A stretch of 64,000 nucleotides of DNA from Larix kaempferi (lineage: Eukaryota > Streptophyta > Pinopsida > Pinales > Pinaceae), in assembly GCA_027924585.1 (NCBI GenBank), contig BSBM01000320.1, positions 926,001-990,000 on the forward strand, given 5' to 3'. The notes beneath the pieces were generated by a model. That model did not search any database. It had not been told where the DNA came from and worked only from the letters and a program-made list of their open reading frames with translations. Shown piece by piece: positions 46,640-57,949 of the stretch. Both the position numbers and the translations under genes were made by a program. Positions within the stretch are counted from its first letter, which is position 1, and the number at the start of each line of letters is the position of its first letter.

Positions 46640-47393
46640 TGTTAGGATATTCCTATACTCCATCCTAGTCCTACTAGATTTTCAGTCATTTTCATTTTTC
46701 GTCTTTTAGGGTTTGCATGCATTTTGCATGCATTTTCAGTCATCAGTTCCAACACCTAGCCCTCAGTTATCTAGCCCCCGGAGCTTCTTCCTGATCAGTT
46801 TCATCCCTCCTAGTCCCTAGTGCGCCCTCCTTTCACCTACTACATGAGAGAGGTGCACTTCTTCACCTACCAGTCCAGTTATGTTCAGTTAACAAGAGTT
46901 CTCTCCCTGATTTTAGGCTTGACTCACTCTTTACTGACCTTATCATTCCGATGGGCCTCCAGTGTGACTAGATAGGCTGATCTGACTCTAGTTAGCTCCA
47001 TGAGCACCCTCCATTGATCCTCCTTCACTACATTAGTGCTTCCATGTGCCAGTTACACCTACCACATTCAGTTAGACTTAGTTTGACTATCACTTGTGCA
47101 TTGATGACTTCACTGATGATGAGTTGGACTCCTAGTTATGACTTGATGACACTCCACTGATTATGGATCTGTCCATGCAGGCTAATTCGAATCACACCTA
47201 GTGTATTCGAATCCTGAGCATTGTATATTTACCTTTTTACTATTCAGATTAATGTAACATGTGTAATTATTCTGCCTCTATCTGAGCTCCTTTTGATCTA
47301 TGTTCTTCTACTCTATTCTTCTTCTGTCATTCCTAAATTATTTCATTGTGAGGTTTACATCATCTCTTTGGATCTACTGTGAGCATCTTCATA
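46640..47393 (+). repeat. Copia element 4, 3' LTR (754 bp)
   Basis: TGTTAGGATA...CATCTTCATA. The terminal CA appears mutated to TA. It is followed by GAGAA and then the resumed array B unit 'aatcctccaagtgtccc'. Confidence 0.82.
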
Positions 47394-47398
47394 GAGAA

Positions 47399-47607
47399 AA
47401 TCCTCCAAGTGTCCCTTAATGGCCCCGGGGTGCCCGACTAGAATGCTCGTAGAACTCGAACCGTGGCTCTGTTGGCGAATCTGTCGATTCCGGTGGTTCC
47501 GGTATGCCGGGTTTTAGCTAGGGGACCCCCCATAGCATGCCTCAAAGACTCGGAAGCGGTGCCAATGGGCCATCTCCGGAGCTAGGGTTTTGCTCAGTGA
47601 TGGCCAT
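47399..47607 (-). repeat. Array B resumed after copia element 4
   Basis: Continues the interrupted B unit ('aatcctccaagtgtccc' to 'ttttgctcagtgatggccattc') in the same orientation as 42741-43827, then ends at an abrupt inversion point. Confidence 0.85.
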
Positions 47608-48335
47608 TCAGGGACACTTCAGGGATTTGCTTCGGGGCCACGGAACCCAAACCGGTGAGCAGACTTGGATTCCGTCGCCTCCCACAGGTCCACGTGGCCA
47701 TTGTGGACCTATCCACGGTGGCCATGCACGCCTGGGGGCCTCTGGACGAGAAATGCACCCCTTTAGCAAATTTGGAATGGCCCTCATTGAGAAAAACCCT
47801 AGCTCCAGAGATGGCTCATTGGCACTACTTTCGGGTCTTCGGGGGATGTTGTGGGGGGTCCCCTAGCTGAAACCCAGCGTCCTGGACCCACCAGAATCAA
47901 TGGATTCGCGAACCGAGCCATGGTTCGGGTGTTATGGGAATTCTAGTTGGGCACCTCGGGGCTGTTCAGGGACACTTCAGGGATTTGCTCCAGGGCCACG
48001 AAACCCAAATCGGCAAGCGGACTTGGATTTCGTCGATGCCCAAAGGTCCATGTGGCCATTGTGGACCTTTCCACGGTGGCCACACACGCCTGGGGGCCTT
48101 CGGATGAGAAATGCACCCCTTTAACGAATTTGGAATGGCCCTCACTGAGCAAAACCCTAGCTCCGGAGATGGCTCGTTGGCACCACTTTTGGGTCTTCGA
48201 GGGACGTTGTGGGGGGTCCCATAGATGAAACCCGACGTCCCGGACCCACCGAAATCGACGTATTTGTGAATCAAGCCACGGTTCAGGTGCTACGGGAATT
48301 CTAGTCGGGCACCTTGGGGCTGTTCAGGGACACCT
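47608..48335 (+). repeat. Array B, inverted right part (about two units)
   Basis: From 47608 the sequence reads 'agggacacttcagggatttgct...', the reverse complement of the left B units, through about two copies (second near 47968). The last bases 'ggggctgttcagggacacc' meet the captured gene fragment. Confidence 0.9.
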
Positions 48336-49688
48336 TGGCCCAATTAACTTGGCCCAATTACTCGTGGATGCAGGCTGGAGAAACTTTAGAGAGCCTCGTA
48401 CCCTAATGATGTTGCCACCTTCATCTAGTAGGGGAATATTCTTGCAAAGACTGGTAATCTCTTCGGGCCAGACGTAGTTATTTGTAGATGAATAGTGCAA
48501 AAAATGTGCAGTGGTGATAACAAGTTTACTGTCTGTTGAGTCTAATACTACATCCAAGAGCCGCTCAACAAAATTTGAGATAGAAAGCTCTGTAATTTTA
48601 GGATACTGATTCAACCACTCATACAGTTTCTCACCATCTCGAGGATCTAAATTTATAATTGCTTTCTGGGTAGATTCAGGCATTCTCGAGGATCTAAATT
48701 TATAATTGCCTTCTAGGTAGATTCAGGCATGGAATAATATTTGGTGGCACTTCCAAGCTCCCAAGACCATTTGGTCAGCCACAATATGTGTGACTCCTTT
48801 GACAAAAGATAAATTCTGGTGTAGACGACAACATTTGATACACTAGCCAAATCAATGTTGTTGGAAGAACTTACATATTTCAACAAAGGAGCATTTTGCA
48901 GGTGACTTGAAAATCCCTTCCAATTTTCAGTAATAAAACAAAGAAGTTCAACGTATAGATTTTCAGGCAAGCTTGTCAACCAATCAGACAACGAATACAG
49001 GGAGATAACCATGCCTAAAAAATTCAAGCTATTATAAAACTCTTGTTTATCAAGATAAGGATGGACTATGTGTGCATTACGAGGAATATGAAAGGGAAGG
49101 TACCTATAGACCCAAGTTTTCGATGATAGAGGTGAATTACCACTTACCAGAGCATGAAATGCTGAACAAAAGGCTAATGGAACACAACAAAGGATTCCCT
49201 GGTTCCACTTGTTATTGAAAATGATACTTTCTCTTGATGAAACCAGTAAAAAATATGCCTGTATTATGAATGGAAATCCTGTTACAATTTTCGTCGGAAG
49301 AAAAGCATAGATACCTACAACTGCCATATTTCCTTCTGTAAGCCGCTCGCCCATCGGAAAAGCCAATGTAATAGCCCATTTCCCAACATCTTTCCACGGG
49401 AAACCGCTGCCTCCACATGTAATAACTACATTGTTTTGTTGAAAATTGATCTTCTTCTGCTAACAAATGCAAAATGAAGGATTCATTGTCATTGCTATGA
49501 GAAGTTCTAAGGTCAGTTTCTCGTAAAACAGAGATTGTATAAATCCTATTAAGATTGATATGTTCCATCTCATGAACTGAGAGCTTCTTTATCTTAGACA
49601 TAAACAAAAGAGGTTCAGGATGAATACTAGAGACCTGTTGCTTTACAGCTTCAACATTCTCAGGACGTAGGGGTATAAAATGAGCCAT
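48336..49688 (-). pseudogene. Captured fragment of a plant NO VEIN/sacsin-like HSP90-type ATPase protein gene
   Basis: Three minus-strand pieces read in order. 49688-49212 has HPEPLLFMSKIKKLSV and later CSYYMWRQRFPV. 49366-48713 has AFPMGERL, GIYAFLPT and SSRESIIFNNKWNQGIL. 48683-48324 begins PESTQKAI. They resemble a stretch after the GHKL ATPase domain of the large plant family annotated as histidine kinase-, gyrase B- and HSP90-like ATPase proteins. That assignment is from memory. A frameshift lies near 49370-49400. A ~47-bp tandem duplication with a stop lies near 48638-48731. The N- and C-terminal parts are missing, so this is a fragment, not a gene. Confidence 0.75.
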
Positions 49689-50630
49689 AGAATGACGACC
49701 GTGGCTCGGATCGACGAACCGTCGACTCGATTGGATTCAGAACATTTGGATAGTGCTAGGGGTGCCCCTCCCCTTCGTTCCAATGGCCTCGGTGTCACCT
49801 TGTAGGTCCATCTTGGAAACTAGGGTTTTGCTTAGTAAGGGAGTGTGCAATTTTTGCACACGGGGGTCAACTTTGGAAAATCATCCATCGGGAAATTATG
49901 GCTAGCATTCCCAGCTGGAACCTACCTATACACACTTGCAGGACTCCCTGGAACCAGGTTTTGCTGCACGGTTTGACTTCTATGCCCCTGGCAGGTATCC
50001 AATAGGTGTCCTTGAAGGCCTTTTGGATGCGAGACTAAACGAGCCATAGAATGATGACCGAGGCTCTGATCGACGAACCGTTGACTCCGTTGGATTCAGG
50101 ATGTCGGGATAGTACTAGGGGTGCCCCTCTCCTCTGGTCCCATGGCCCTGGTTCCATCTTGTATGTCCATCTTGGAAACTAGGGTTTTGCTTAGTGAGGG
50201 AATGCAATTTTTGCACACGGGGGTCAACTTTGAAAAATCGTCCGCCAGGCACTTACGACTAGTGGTCCCAGCCGGAACCTGCCTAGACACACTTGCAGGA
50301 CCTCCCGAAACCCAGTTTTGCTATATGGTTGGATTTCTATGTCCCCGATAGGTATCCTGTAGGTGTCCCTGAAGGCCTTTTGGATGCGAGACGAAACGAG
50401 CCATAGAATGACGACCGTGGCTCCGATCAACGACCGTGGCTCTGATCAACGAACCGTCGACTCCATTGGATTCAGGACTAGGGATAGTGCCAGGGGTGCC
50501 CCTGTCCTCCAGTCCTGTGGCCTCAGTGTCATCTTGTACGCCCATCTTGGAAACTAGGGTTTTGCTCAGTGAGGGAGTGTGCAATTTTTGCACACGGGGG
50601 TCAACTCTGCAAAATCGTCCGCTGGGCACG
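49689..50630 (-). repeat. Array A, inverted right part (about 2.7 units)
   Basis: Reverse complement of 40596-42385. Unit starts are at 'catagaatgacgaccgtggctc' near 49687, 50045 and 50401. The third has a ~24-bp local duplication ('gaccgtggctc.gatcaac' twice). The GTGTGCAA/TTGCACAC palindrome is seen near 49845 and 50577. In the middle unit it is shortened. Confidence 0.92.
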
Positions 50631-51665
50631 TATGATGATGATGATGGCGATGATGATGAAGACGTTGATGATGATGGTTATGGTGATGGTGATGGTGATG
50701 GTGATGGTGATGAAGATGATGACGATGGGGAAGATGATGATGATGGAGATGTTGATGAGGAACCTAGAGTTAAAGTTGGAGTTAGGGTTTGGGTGAGGGT
50801 TGGGGCTAGAGTTATAGAAGGAAATTGAATTAGGGTTAGAGTTAGAGTTAATGATGATGATGAAGATAGTGGTGATGGTGATGGCGATGATGAAGAAGAT
50901 GGTTTAGTGCCAAGGTTTGGGTGAGGGTTAGGGATAGAGTTATAGAAGGAAATTGAATTAGGGTTAGAGTTAGAGTTAACAATGATGATGAAGATGGTGA
51001 TGATGATGAAGACATGATGGTGATGGTGATGGTGACGGTGATGGTGATGGCGATGATGAAGAAGATGGCTAGTGCTAGGGTTTGGGTGAGGGTTGGGGAT
51101 AGAGTTATAGAAGGAAATTGAATTAGGGTTAGAGTTAGAGTTAATGATGATGATGAAGATGGTGGTGATGATGAAGACGTTGATGGTGATGGTGATGGTG
51201 AAGAAGATGGTTTAGTGCTAGGGTTTGGGTGAGGGTTAGGGCTAGAGTTATAGAAGGAAATTGAATTAGGTTTAGAGTTAGATTTAATGATGATGATGAA
51301 GATGGTGGTGATGATGAAGACATTGATGGTGATGGTGATGGCGATGATGAAGAATATGGCTTAGTGCTAGGGTTTGGGTGAGGGTTGGGGCTAGAGTTAT
51401 AGAAGGAAATTGAATTAGGGTTAGAGTTAGAGTTAATGATGATGATGAAGATGGTGGTGATGATGAAGACATTGATGGTGATGGTGATTGTGATGGTGAT
51501 GGTGAAGATGAAGAAGATGGTTTAGTGCTAGGGTTTGGGTGAGGATTAGGGCTAGAGTTATAGAAGGAAATTGAATTAGGGTTAGAGTTAGAGTTAACAA
51601 TGATGATGAAGATGGTGCTGATGATGAAGACGTTGATGGTGATGGTGATGGTGATGAAGATGATG
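50631..51665 (-). repeat. Right-arm minisatellite (GATGGT/TTAGGG type)
   Basis: Reverse complement of the left-arm repeat. Unit markers 'gaagatgg.ttagtgc' occur near 50896, 51063, 51202, 51353 and 51516. It has fewer units than the left arm. 'gatgttgatgaggaacctagag' near 50747-50768 is the unoccupied equivalent of the copia element 2 insertion site. Confidence 0.92.
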
Positions 51666-52015
51666 AGGATGATGATGATGATGGACATGTGGGGTGGGAG
51701 GATGACCTCCAAAAACTCAAGCAATGACATGGGTGAGGTAGGTCTAAAGCCTCCCTCAAGGACATTTCCAACCATTAGGTGACAATGATGAACATGTTAG
51801 TGCTACTCAATTAGATGATGAAGATGGTGATGATGATGAAGACGTTGATGATGATGGTGATGGTGATGAAGATGATGATGATGACGACAAAGAAGATGTG
51901 ATGGTGATGGTGATGGTGATAGTGATGAAGATGATGATGATGAATAAGATGATGATGATGGAGATGTTGATGAGGAACCTAGAGATGATGTTGATGATGA
52001 TGATGACAAGTCCCT
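51666..52015. repeat. GATGAT-type microsatellite beyond the right arm
   Basis: About 51666-51700 and 51810-52010 are GAT-rich, with a 110-bp ordinary stretch between. A second 'gatgttgatgaggaacctagag' occurs near 51960-51982. This indicates partial duplication of the arm. Confidence 0.8.
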
Positions 52016-52790
52016 CTAAGTGGTTATCTATAGGAATAAAGCATCAATATCCAACCATAAATGAGCATGTTTTAAAATATATTAGTGGAAACCATAGGTT
52101 GATGACACGATGCTTGGATAAGGGAAAAAACCCAAAATCTAGCTAGATTTGGGTGAGCATTGAGCATGGGGAACCAAATCTATGAAAAAGGTTGGGGATA
52201 TAAGAGTTTTTTTGGGTTATAAGAGCATGGGGAACCAAAACCCTAAACCAACATAATCATCATAATATAAGAGTTTTTTGGGTTGAGAATATACCTCAAG
52301 GTACCCAAAGCATGAAAAAGTTTTGGGTGGACACAAAACTAAAGAGAGAGAAACTAAAGAGATATTTGATCGATAAGGAATTTCACAATTCCCCAATGCT
52401 TTTATCAAGTATAGATCTCAAAAATACCACCCTTGAAACTTTATTTATAACTCCCTACCCCAAGTGGAAGACCCTTCTATCCATACATGGATTCCTAGAA
52501 GATTTCATCTACCAAGTTAAATTTTCAAGACCATTGTAATAGATTATGTACTTCAAAAAATTTCCTAAAACCTAGGTAATTCTAATCTTGAGAACCTATC
52601 AAAACCGCTATCTTCAAATGCTACAAACATAAATATATATATTTAAGAAAATACTAACTCAAATTACTCAAATTTGATCCAAATCACATCACCATTTTAT
52701 TCAACATAAAAGAGAAGCATGGAACAGTTTAATACATATAGGAAAAATAAAGAACATAGGCAAAGACATGTATGTATATATGTATCAACA
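52016..52790. other. AT-rich stretch without a recognisable gene
   Basis: A short internal repeat ('gcatggggaaccaaa') occurs near 52165 and 52225. I see nothing else I can support. Confidence 0.4.
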
Positions 52791-52893
52791 AAAAATGCAT
52801 GTACCAACGAAATAACATAAAACTACACATACCTCGATGTAGAACATAACATTCTTTGATGCAATTCTTTCTCTTATGTAAAGTTGACTGGCC

Positions 52894-55755
52894 TCATTCA
52901 ATAAATCCATCTGGATCCTCTCTGTTGATAATTGTCTCCAACAATCTCTCGTTCTCTGAATGAGGCAGGTAGTAGCGTACCTTGGTTGAGCTCTTGCTTG
53001 ACATTGTCTGAAGATGGATGTTTGTGTCAATGATAAAGTTTGTGAAGTGATACACTACTGAACCTGGTCTGTAATCCATGAATACATGCCCACTAGTCTT
53101 TCTTGACTTCCCATCTAGTGTAAGATATTCCCCCTTAACCACCATCAAGCTAGTAAGAAATTCAATTCCTTCATTGTCGATTAATGATCCGTAGAGGGTT
53201 TGCTTACCTTGGATGCACCATGCCAACCAATAATCCATGCCCCATTCACTGTCTTTCGGTGATACAACTGCATATATGTGTCCTGGTTGTACAAGATCTG
53301 AGATATGGTCGTAGTCTGTCGAAATCGCTGACTGACCCTCCTCTAACTGGGTTGTTTCGACAACTGCACATTGGTCTGCTGCAAGTGACACACGATCCCA
53401 TTCATCAACCTAGTCTATGCATTCGCATTCATCCCATTCGCCACTGCTGCAAGGGCTGCAAAAGCATGCAAGATTTCGCGTCCATATTTCAAATAAGTGG
53501 TTGTTTGAGCTTCGAACTGAATGAAATCCACGTGTTCCTTTTACTGTGCTGCAACTATAGGAACACAATCGATCTATGTCAACCACTAGCCAAAAATTTC
53601 TCACCACACGTCCTGCCACTGATGATGTTTGTTGATCTCTTGCTCGGTCTGACATTGTTGCGGAGCACCATTGAATTGTGGATTCTGCATCTTGGATATG
53701 AGGTTCCTTGTCAAACCTCATCTTTTCCCTTCGTAGTGCGGTCTTGATGCATGCACCAGCCCCATCATGCTCGCCTTTTCTGTGCCCAGTCTCAAAATAG
53801 TTCGAGATATGCGGCACATTATAAGTCTTATGCAAAGTACTCATCCATTGGAATACTCAGGCATTTTTGAACTGGCCCGCACAACCATCCGACCATATCC
53901 AATGTTGATCCATCTATATATCTCTCTCCTTCAACTGATCATAGAAAATTTGAAAACAATGTTGCACATAATGCATATCATGGGTTATATCACCACTTAT
54001 GTAAAATTTTGTCTCCTTCAGCATTATCCTCTTGTCATTGTTGCTCTCTGGCCCATGCCTATACATAATATGTACCATGATGCTGAGTTGGTCTGAATGG
54101 TAGTATTGACTATGGATTTCATTTTGTGGCTGAAGGGTGTAATTTTCTGCAAAATCCACAATTGACACTATGGTTCCAATGGGAAATGCGTCCCTGCATT
54201 TTCTGTACTGCTCATCTTGCCATTGCGCTACATGCACATGTTGAACATACCGCCCGGTTTTCTCGTAGAATTCCATTAAGAAGTCACATACTGGTACCTG
54301 TTACCATGGAAACAAGGGAAATATTACAATGTGGCCTTTGGAAAAATGTATATGCCATAAATTGAACATGTAATATGAAAAATATGCAATATTCATTTGT
54401 ACTTGTGACTTCACCAATGCAATCTTTTTACTTTCTCTGACACTATCTAATTGATAGGTCACGTACTTGAAGCTTTGCATCTCCACGCCCATCATGCCAA
54501 ATTCATGTTCCTTGCTTTCATTAATGCAATGGTTCAAAAGAGAAAACCCACTGCACCTAGAACATGTCCCATACATACACGATTTTCCATAATACTTTTG
54601 TCCTTTGGGCCTTGGACACATGATGTTGTGGATAAAGTCTCTTGATGCATTTGGTGGTAGTGTGGATTCATTGCAGCCCTGCACAAGGTTAGTATGCAAA
54701 TCACAAAATATATGTTTATATGTGTCACAATAATATTCATATTCTACGTGGTATCTACAACAACAAGTGTTTCGATCAATGCATATGGCGAACGTACCAT
54801 GGTTTGCATTTCTCAAAGGACCTTTGGCCCAGGTTCAATTGTGTGTGCTTTTTCTTGAATCTCTCATAGAGTTTAGTCTGTGTGGTGTCAAGGAAGTGTT
54901 TAACATGGGGCTCACGTTCAGTAGAACCTTTTCTCAGTTTTAGCACGTCTCTTTGGTTTGATGAAGTTCTAGTATGATCATGCCAAAACTTTTGTACTAA
55001 CTCCTTAACAACATCAAATAGATTCCTATCTGCACGAGGCAACCTACCAACAAAATCCCAACAATCGTTTCCACCCGGAGTGTCAAGATTTTCTCTTATA
55101 ACAGAGTACTTTTTAATAGTTTTTCTATTTAATTTGAGTATGTGAGAAGTGTGTCATAGCAAGCGACGTTGCCTTGTGGACTTGCTTACAACTGATTCCG
55201 CTAAAACACGACGAGCCGCACAAAGATCTTTTGTATGAGACGTCTTCCCAATGGCATTAAATGCAGATTGGATATTTCTAACAATATGACTGTTGGAATT
55301 TGAACTTTTAACCATCTTTATGCCCAAAATTCTCCTAACAACATCTAAAGAACGTGACTTTAACAAACATAGCAATAATTGACATTTACCTACATCACCT
55401 TTGGATTCAAAATATTCTTTGACAATTTTGTTGCATTTCCATTCGATAGTGCATTTTGGCAACTTGCCTTCAAGCCCCAACATAGCACTCTCATCCACAT
55501 GAATACGTCTAGGAGTTCTTCTTCTTGCACTAGATAGTCGAGGTAGGGAGGGTGGACATGAGACATGAATACCAGAGCTTGTTTGTTGTGGTGCTTCATT
55601 CATAGATTGGGCCATAATGGGAGTGTGGTCGACAGGGTTGTGGTCTTCTTGGGGAGATTGCAAATTAAGCAAGGCTTGTATGTCCATCTCTACACATGCA
55701 GCATCTCCCAAAATTCTTATGTCGTGAGGAACTTCAGAATGACTCGTTGATGGAT
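52894..55755 (-). pseudogene. Decayed transposase-like gene, main part
   Basis: Read downwards from 55755, the frame is open to a TGA at 55154-55156 and continues in frame through 55153-54780. It then shifts near 54776-54816 into a Cys-rich part (CCCRYHVE, later CPRPKG...CSRCSG). An intron follows at 54402-54298, then VDFAENY (54156). In-frame TAG 53914 and TGA 53857 flank a segment with WSDGCAGQFK. GHRKGEHDGAGA follows, then TAG 53410, then a C-terminal domain with PGHIYAVVSP and YWLAWC to a stop at 52894. The motif order matches an uncharacterised RNase H-fold, transposase-like family I recall from plant and animal predicted proteins. No TIRs were found. Confidence 0.7.
54298..54402 (-). 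other. Probable intron in the transposase-like pseudogene
   Basis: Minus-strand donor CAA/GTACAAAT (54402) and acceptor GGTAACAG/GTACC (exon resumes at 54297). Length is 105 nt, AT-rich, phase 0. Removing it joins two segments that are adjacent in the related proteins I remember. Confidence 0.6.
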
Positions 55756-55760
55756 TGTTG
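55756..55760. repeat. Left TSD of copia element 3 (TGTTG)
   Basis: Matches 62397-62401 exactly. The coding frame of the transposase-like gene is continuous across the empty site. Confidence 0.92.
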
Positions 55761-56365
55761 TGTTAAGATTCAATATGCTAAGACATAAAATATCAGCATT
55801 ACATTCCATTTCACAATAATAGCATATATAGGATCACTAAAAGAACAACAAGCACAACATAAACACAAGAGGCACAGATTTATCCTGGGAAACCCTCATG
55901 GGGTAGAAAACCCAGCAAAGCTTCCTCAATATAGTTGACCAGCAAATACAAAGATGTAATCCACAACCATGAGCTCCTTCTCCTCCACAACAGATCTCTC
56001 TCTCACTTATGCGCTATTCACAAGTGAGTGCAATGTGTATTAAATGAGGAACACACCTCCTCTATTTATACACAACTCCGACTTGACTTTACACTTACTA
56101 GGTCGGTCCCAACTTTAACCACTGGGTTAAACACCCCATTACAACTGACTGGGACGACCCCTCTAGGGTGGTCTAATAACCCTTTGACCCACATAACACA
56201 TACAGGGCCGACCCCCACTAGGGAAGTCTAATAACCCAAGTTACCACATTCCGACGGAGGAATAAACATCTCCGGATATACAATAAGGTCTTCACGGAGG
56301 AATGAAACATCTCCAGAATAATAAAGTACAAATATAATATTCTTAGAAGTTACAATATTTCAACA
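55761..56365 (-). repeat. Copia element 3, 3' LTR
   Basis: TGTTAAGATT...ATTTCAACA, 605 bp. A minus-strand TATAAATAG box lies near 56063-56076. Two GGTCTAATAACCC-type boxes lie near 56170 and 56225. Confidence 0.9.
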
Positions 56366-56376
56366 CTCCCCCTTAA
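56366..56376 (-). other. Copia element 3 polypurine tract
   Basis: Minus strand TTAAGGGGGAG directly before the 3' LTR. Confidence 0.82.
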
Positions 56377-56579
56377 TGAGAAGGATATTATAACAACATC
56401 TACAGGAGCAAGGAGTCATCAACATCATACATGATACATCTATAAATCATTGGAAGCTTTCTCAACATCATCAGTAACTCAAGCAGTTACTAGAACATCT
56501 TCAATACTGGAACATCAACATCTTCATTACTGAGTCTTCATCTTCTGCAACACTCGAACAACTATAGCAACATCAACAT

Positions 56580-57780
56580 CAACATCTAGATCCTTATGAT
56601 CATCAGCATCGTCATCACACGATCATCAGCATCATCATCACACGATCATCAGCATTGTCATCACACGATCATCAACATCGTCATCACACGATCATCACGA
56701 TCAGCAGTATCTGGATCATCTCAATCTACAGCATCTGGATCATCTTGATCTGCAACATTTGGATCATCTCGATCTACAACATCTAGATCATCTCGATCTA
56801 CAGCATCTAGATCATCTCGATCTACAACCTACTCTGCAATACACACGATCCTATTACGGGATGATCAATCCCTCTCACTTTAGGACATAGGTCCATGGAT
56901 GATACAATCCAGATCAAGTTCCAGGATGATCAATCCTTATCAATTTAAGACAAGTCTCATGTCTATGGATGATGCAATCCAGATAAAATTCTAGGAGGAT
57001 CAATCCTTATCACTTTAAGACAAGTCTCATGTCTATGGATGATGCAATCTAGATCAACTTCCAGGAGGATCAATCCTTCTCACTTTAAGACAAGTCTCAT
57101 GTCTATGGATGATGCAATCCAGATCAACTTCCAGGAGGATCAATCCTTATCACTTTAAGACAAGTCTCATGTCTATGGATGATGCAATCCAGATCAACTT
57201 CTAGGAGGATCAATCCTTATCACTTTAAGACAAGTTTCATGTCTAGGGACGATGCAATCCCATCATGTACATTTTGAACCAAGAGTCTAGGGACGATGCA
57301 GTCCTATCATCAATTCTCGGAGACATATGTCTACGGATCAATTCTGGGACCGAAGTTCGGGGAAGATACAATCCCCACATTTCTCGGAGACATATGTCTA
57401 CGGATCAATTCTAGGACCGAAGTCTGAGGATGATACAGTCCCCACATTCTCGGAGACATCTGTCTACGGATCAATTCTGGGACTGAAGTCCAAGGATGAT
57501 GCAATCCATCAAATTCTCGGAGACATATGTCTACAGATCAATTCTGGGACCGAAGTCCCGGGATGATGCAATCCCTCTTCTTTCTTGGAGACATATGTCT
57601 ACGGATCTTTTTAGAACATGTGGTCAAGGATGATGCAATCCCTCTTCTTTCTCGGAGACATATGTCTATGGATCTTTTTAGAACATGTGTTCAAGGATGA
57701 TGCAATCCCTCTTCTTTCTCAGAGACATATGTCTATGGATCTCTTTAGAACATGTGTTTAAGGATGATGCAATCCCCTCG
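56580..57780 (-). repeat. Tandem repeats in the 3' region of copia element 3
   Basis: Successive arrays. 'catcacacgatcatcagcat' units lie at about 56610-56700, and 'gatcatctcgatctacagcat' units (about 24 bp) at 56700-56830. About five 70-bp units with 'ctttaagacaagtctcatg' lie at 56870-57280. About seven ~66-bp units with 'tcggagacatatgtctacgg' lie at 57300-57760. They are non-coding. Confidence 0.85.
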
Positions 57781-57949
57781 TCAACTTAGACCCTGTCTAA
57801 GGACCATTCACCAACCTCACTGTTGGCATCACCAATATAGGTAACCACATCATCGACCTCTTTGTCGATGCAGGCAATCTCATCATAAGTGACCACATCA
57901 CTCCCCCTTTCAAGGAGGGTCCTTCTGAACTACACCAAGATTGTATCAG

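Larger units (their letters stand above)
43828..47393 (+). mobile_element. Copia element 4, gag-containing but pol-deleted, 3.6 kb
   Basis: Plus strand: 5' LTR 43828-44617, PBS 44618, gag and protease remnants 44750-45652, an integrase-region remnant 45814-46362, PPT 46631-46639, 3' LTR 46640-47393. It lies inside one unit of array B. RT and RNase H are absent. It is a different family from elements 1-3: LTRs begin TGTTAGGATATTCC and the orientation is opposite. Confidence 0.9.

Noticed and set aside
50436-52146. Asp-rich and Met-rich frames on the plus strand
   Set aside because: By-products of GATGATGAT repeats in the right arm.
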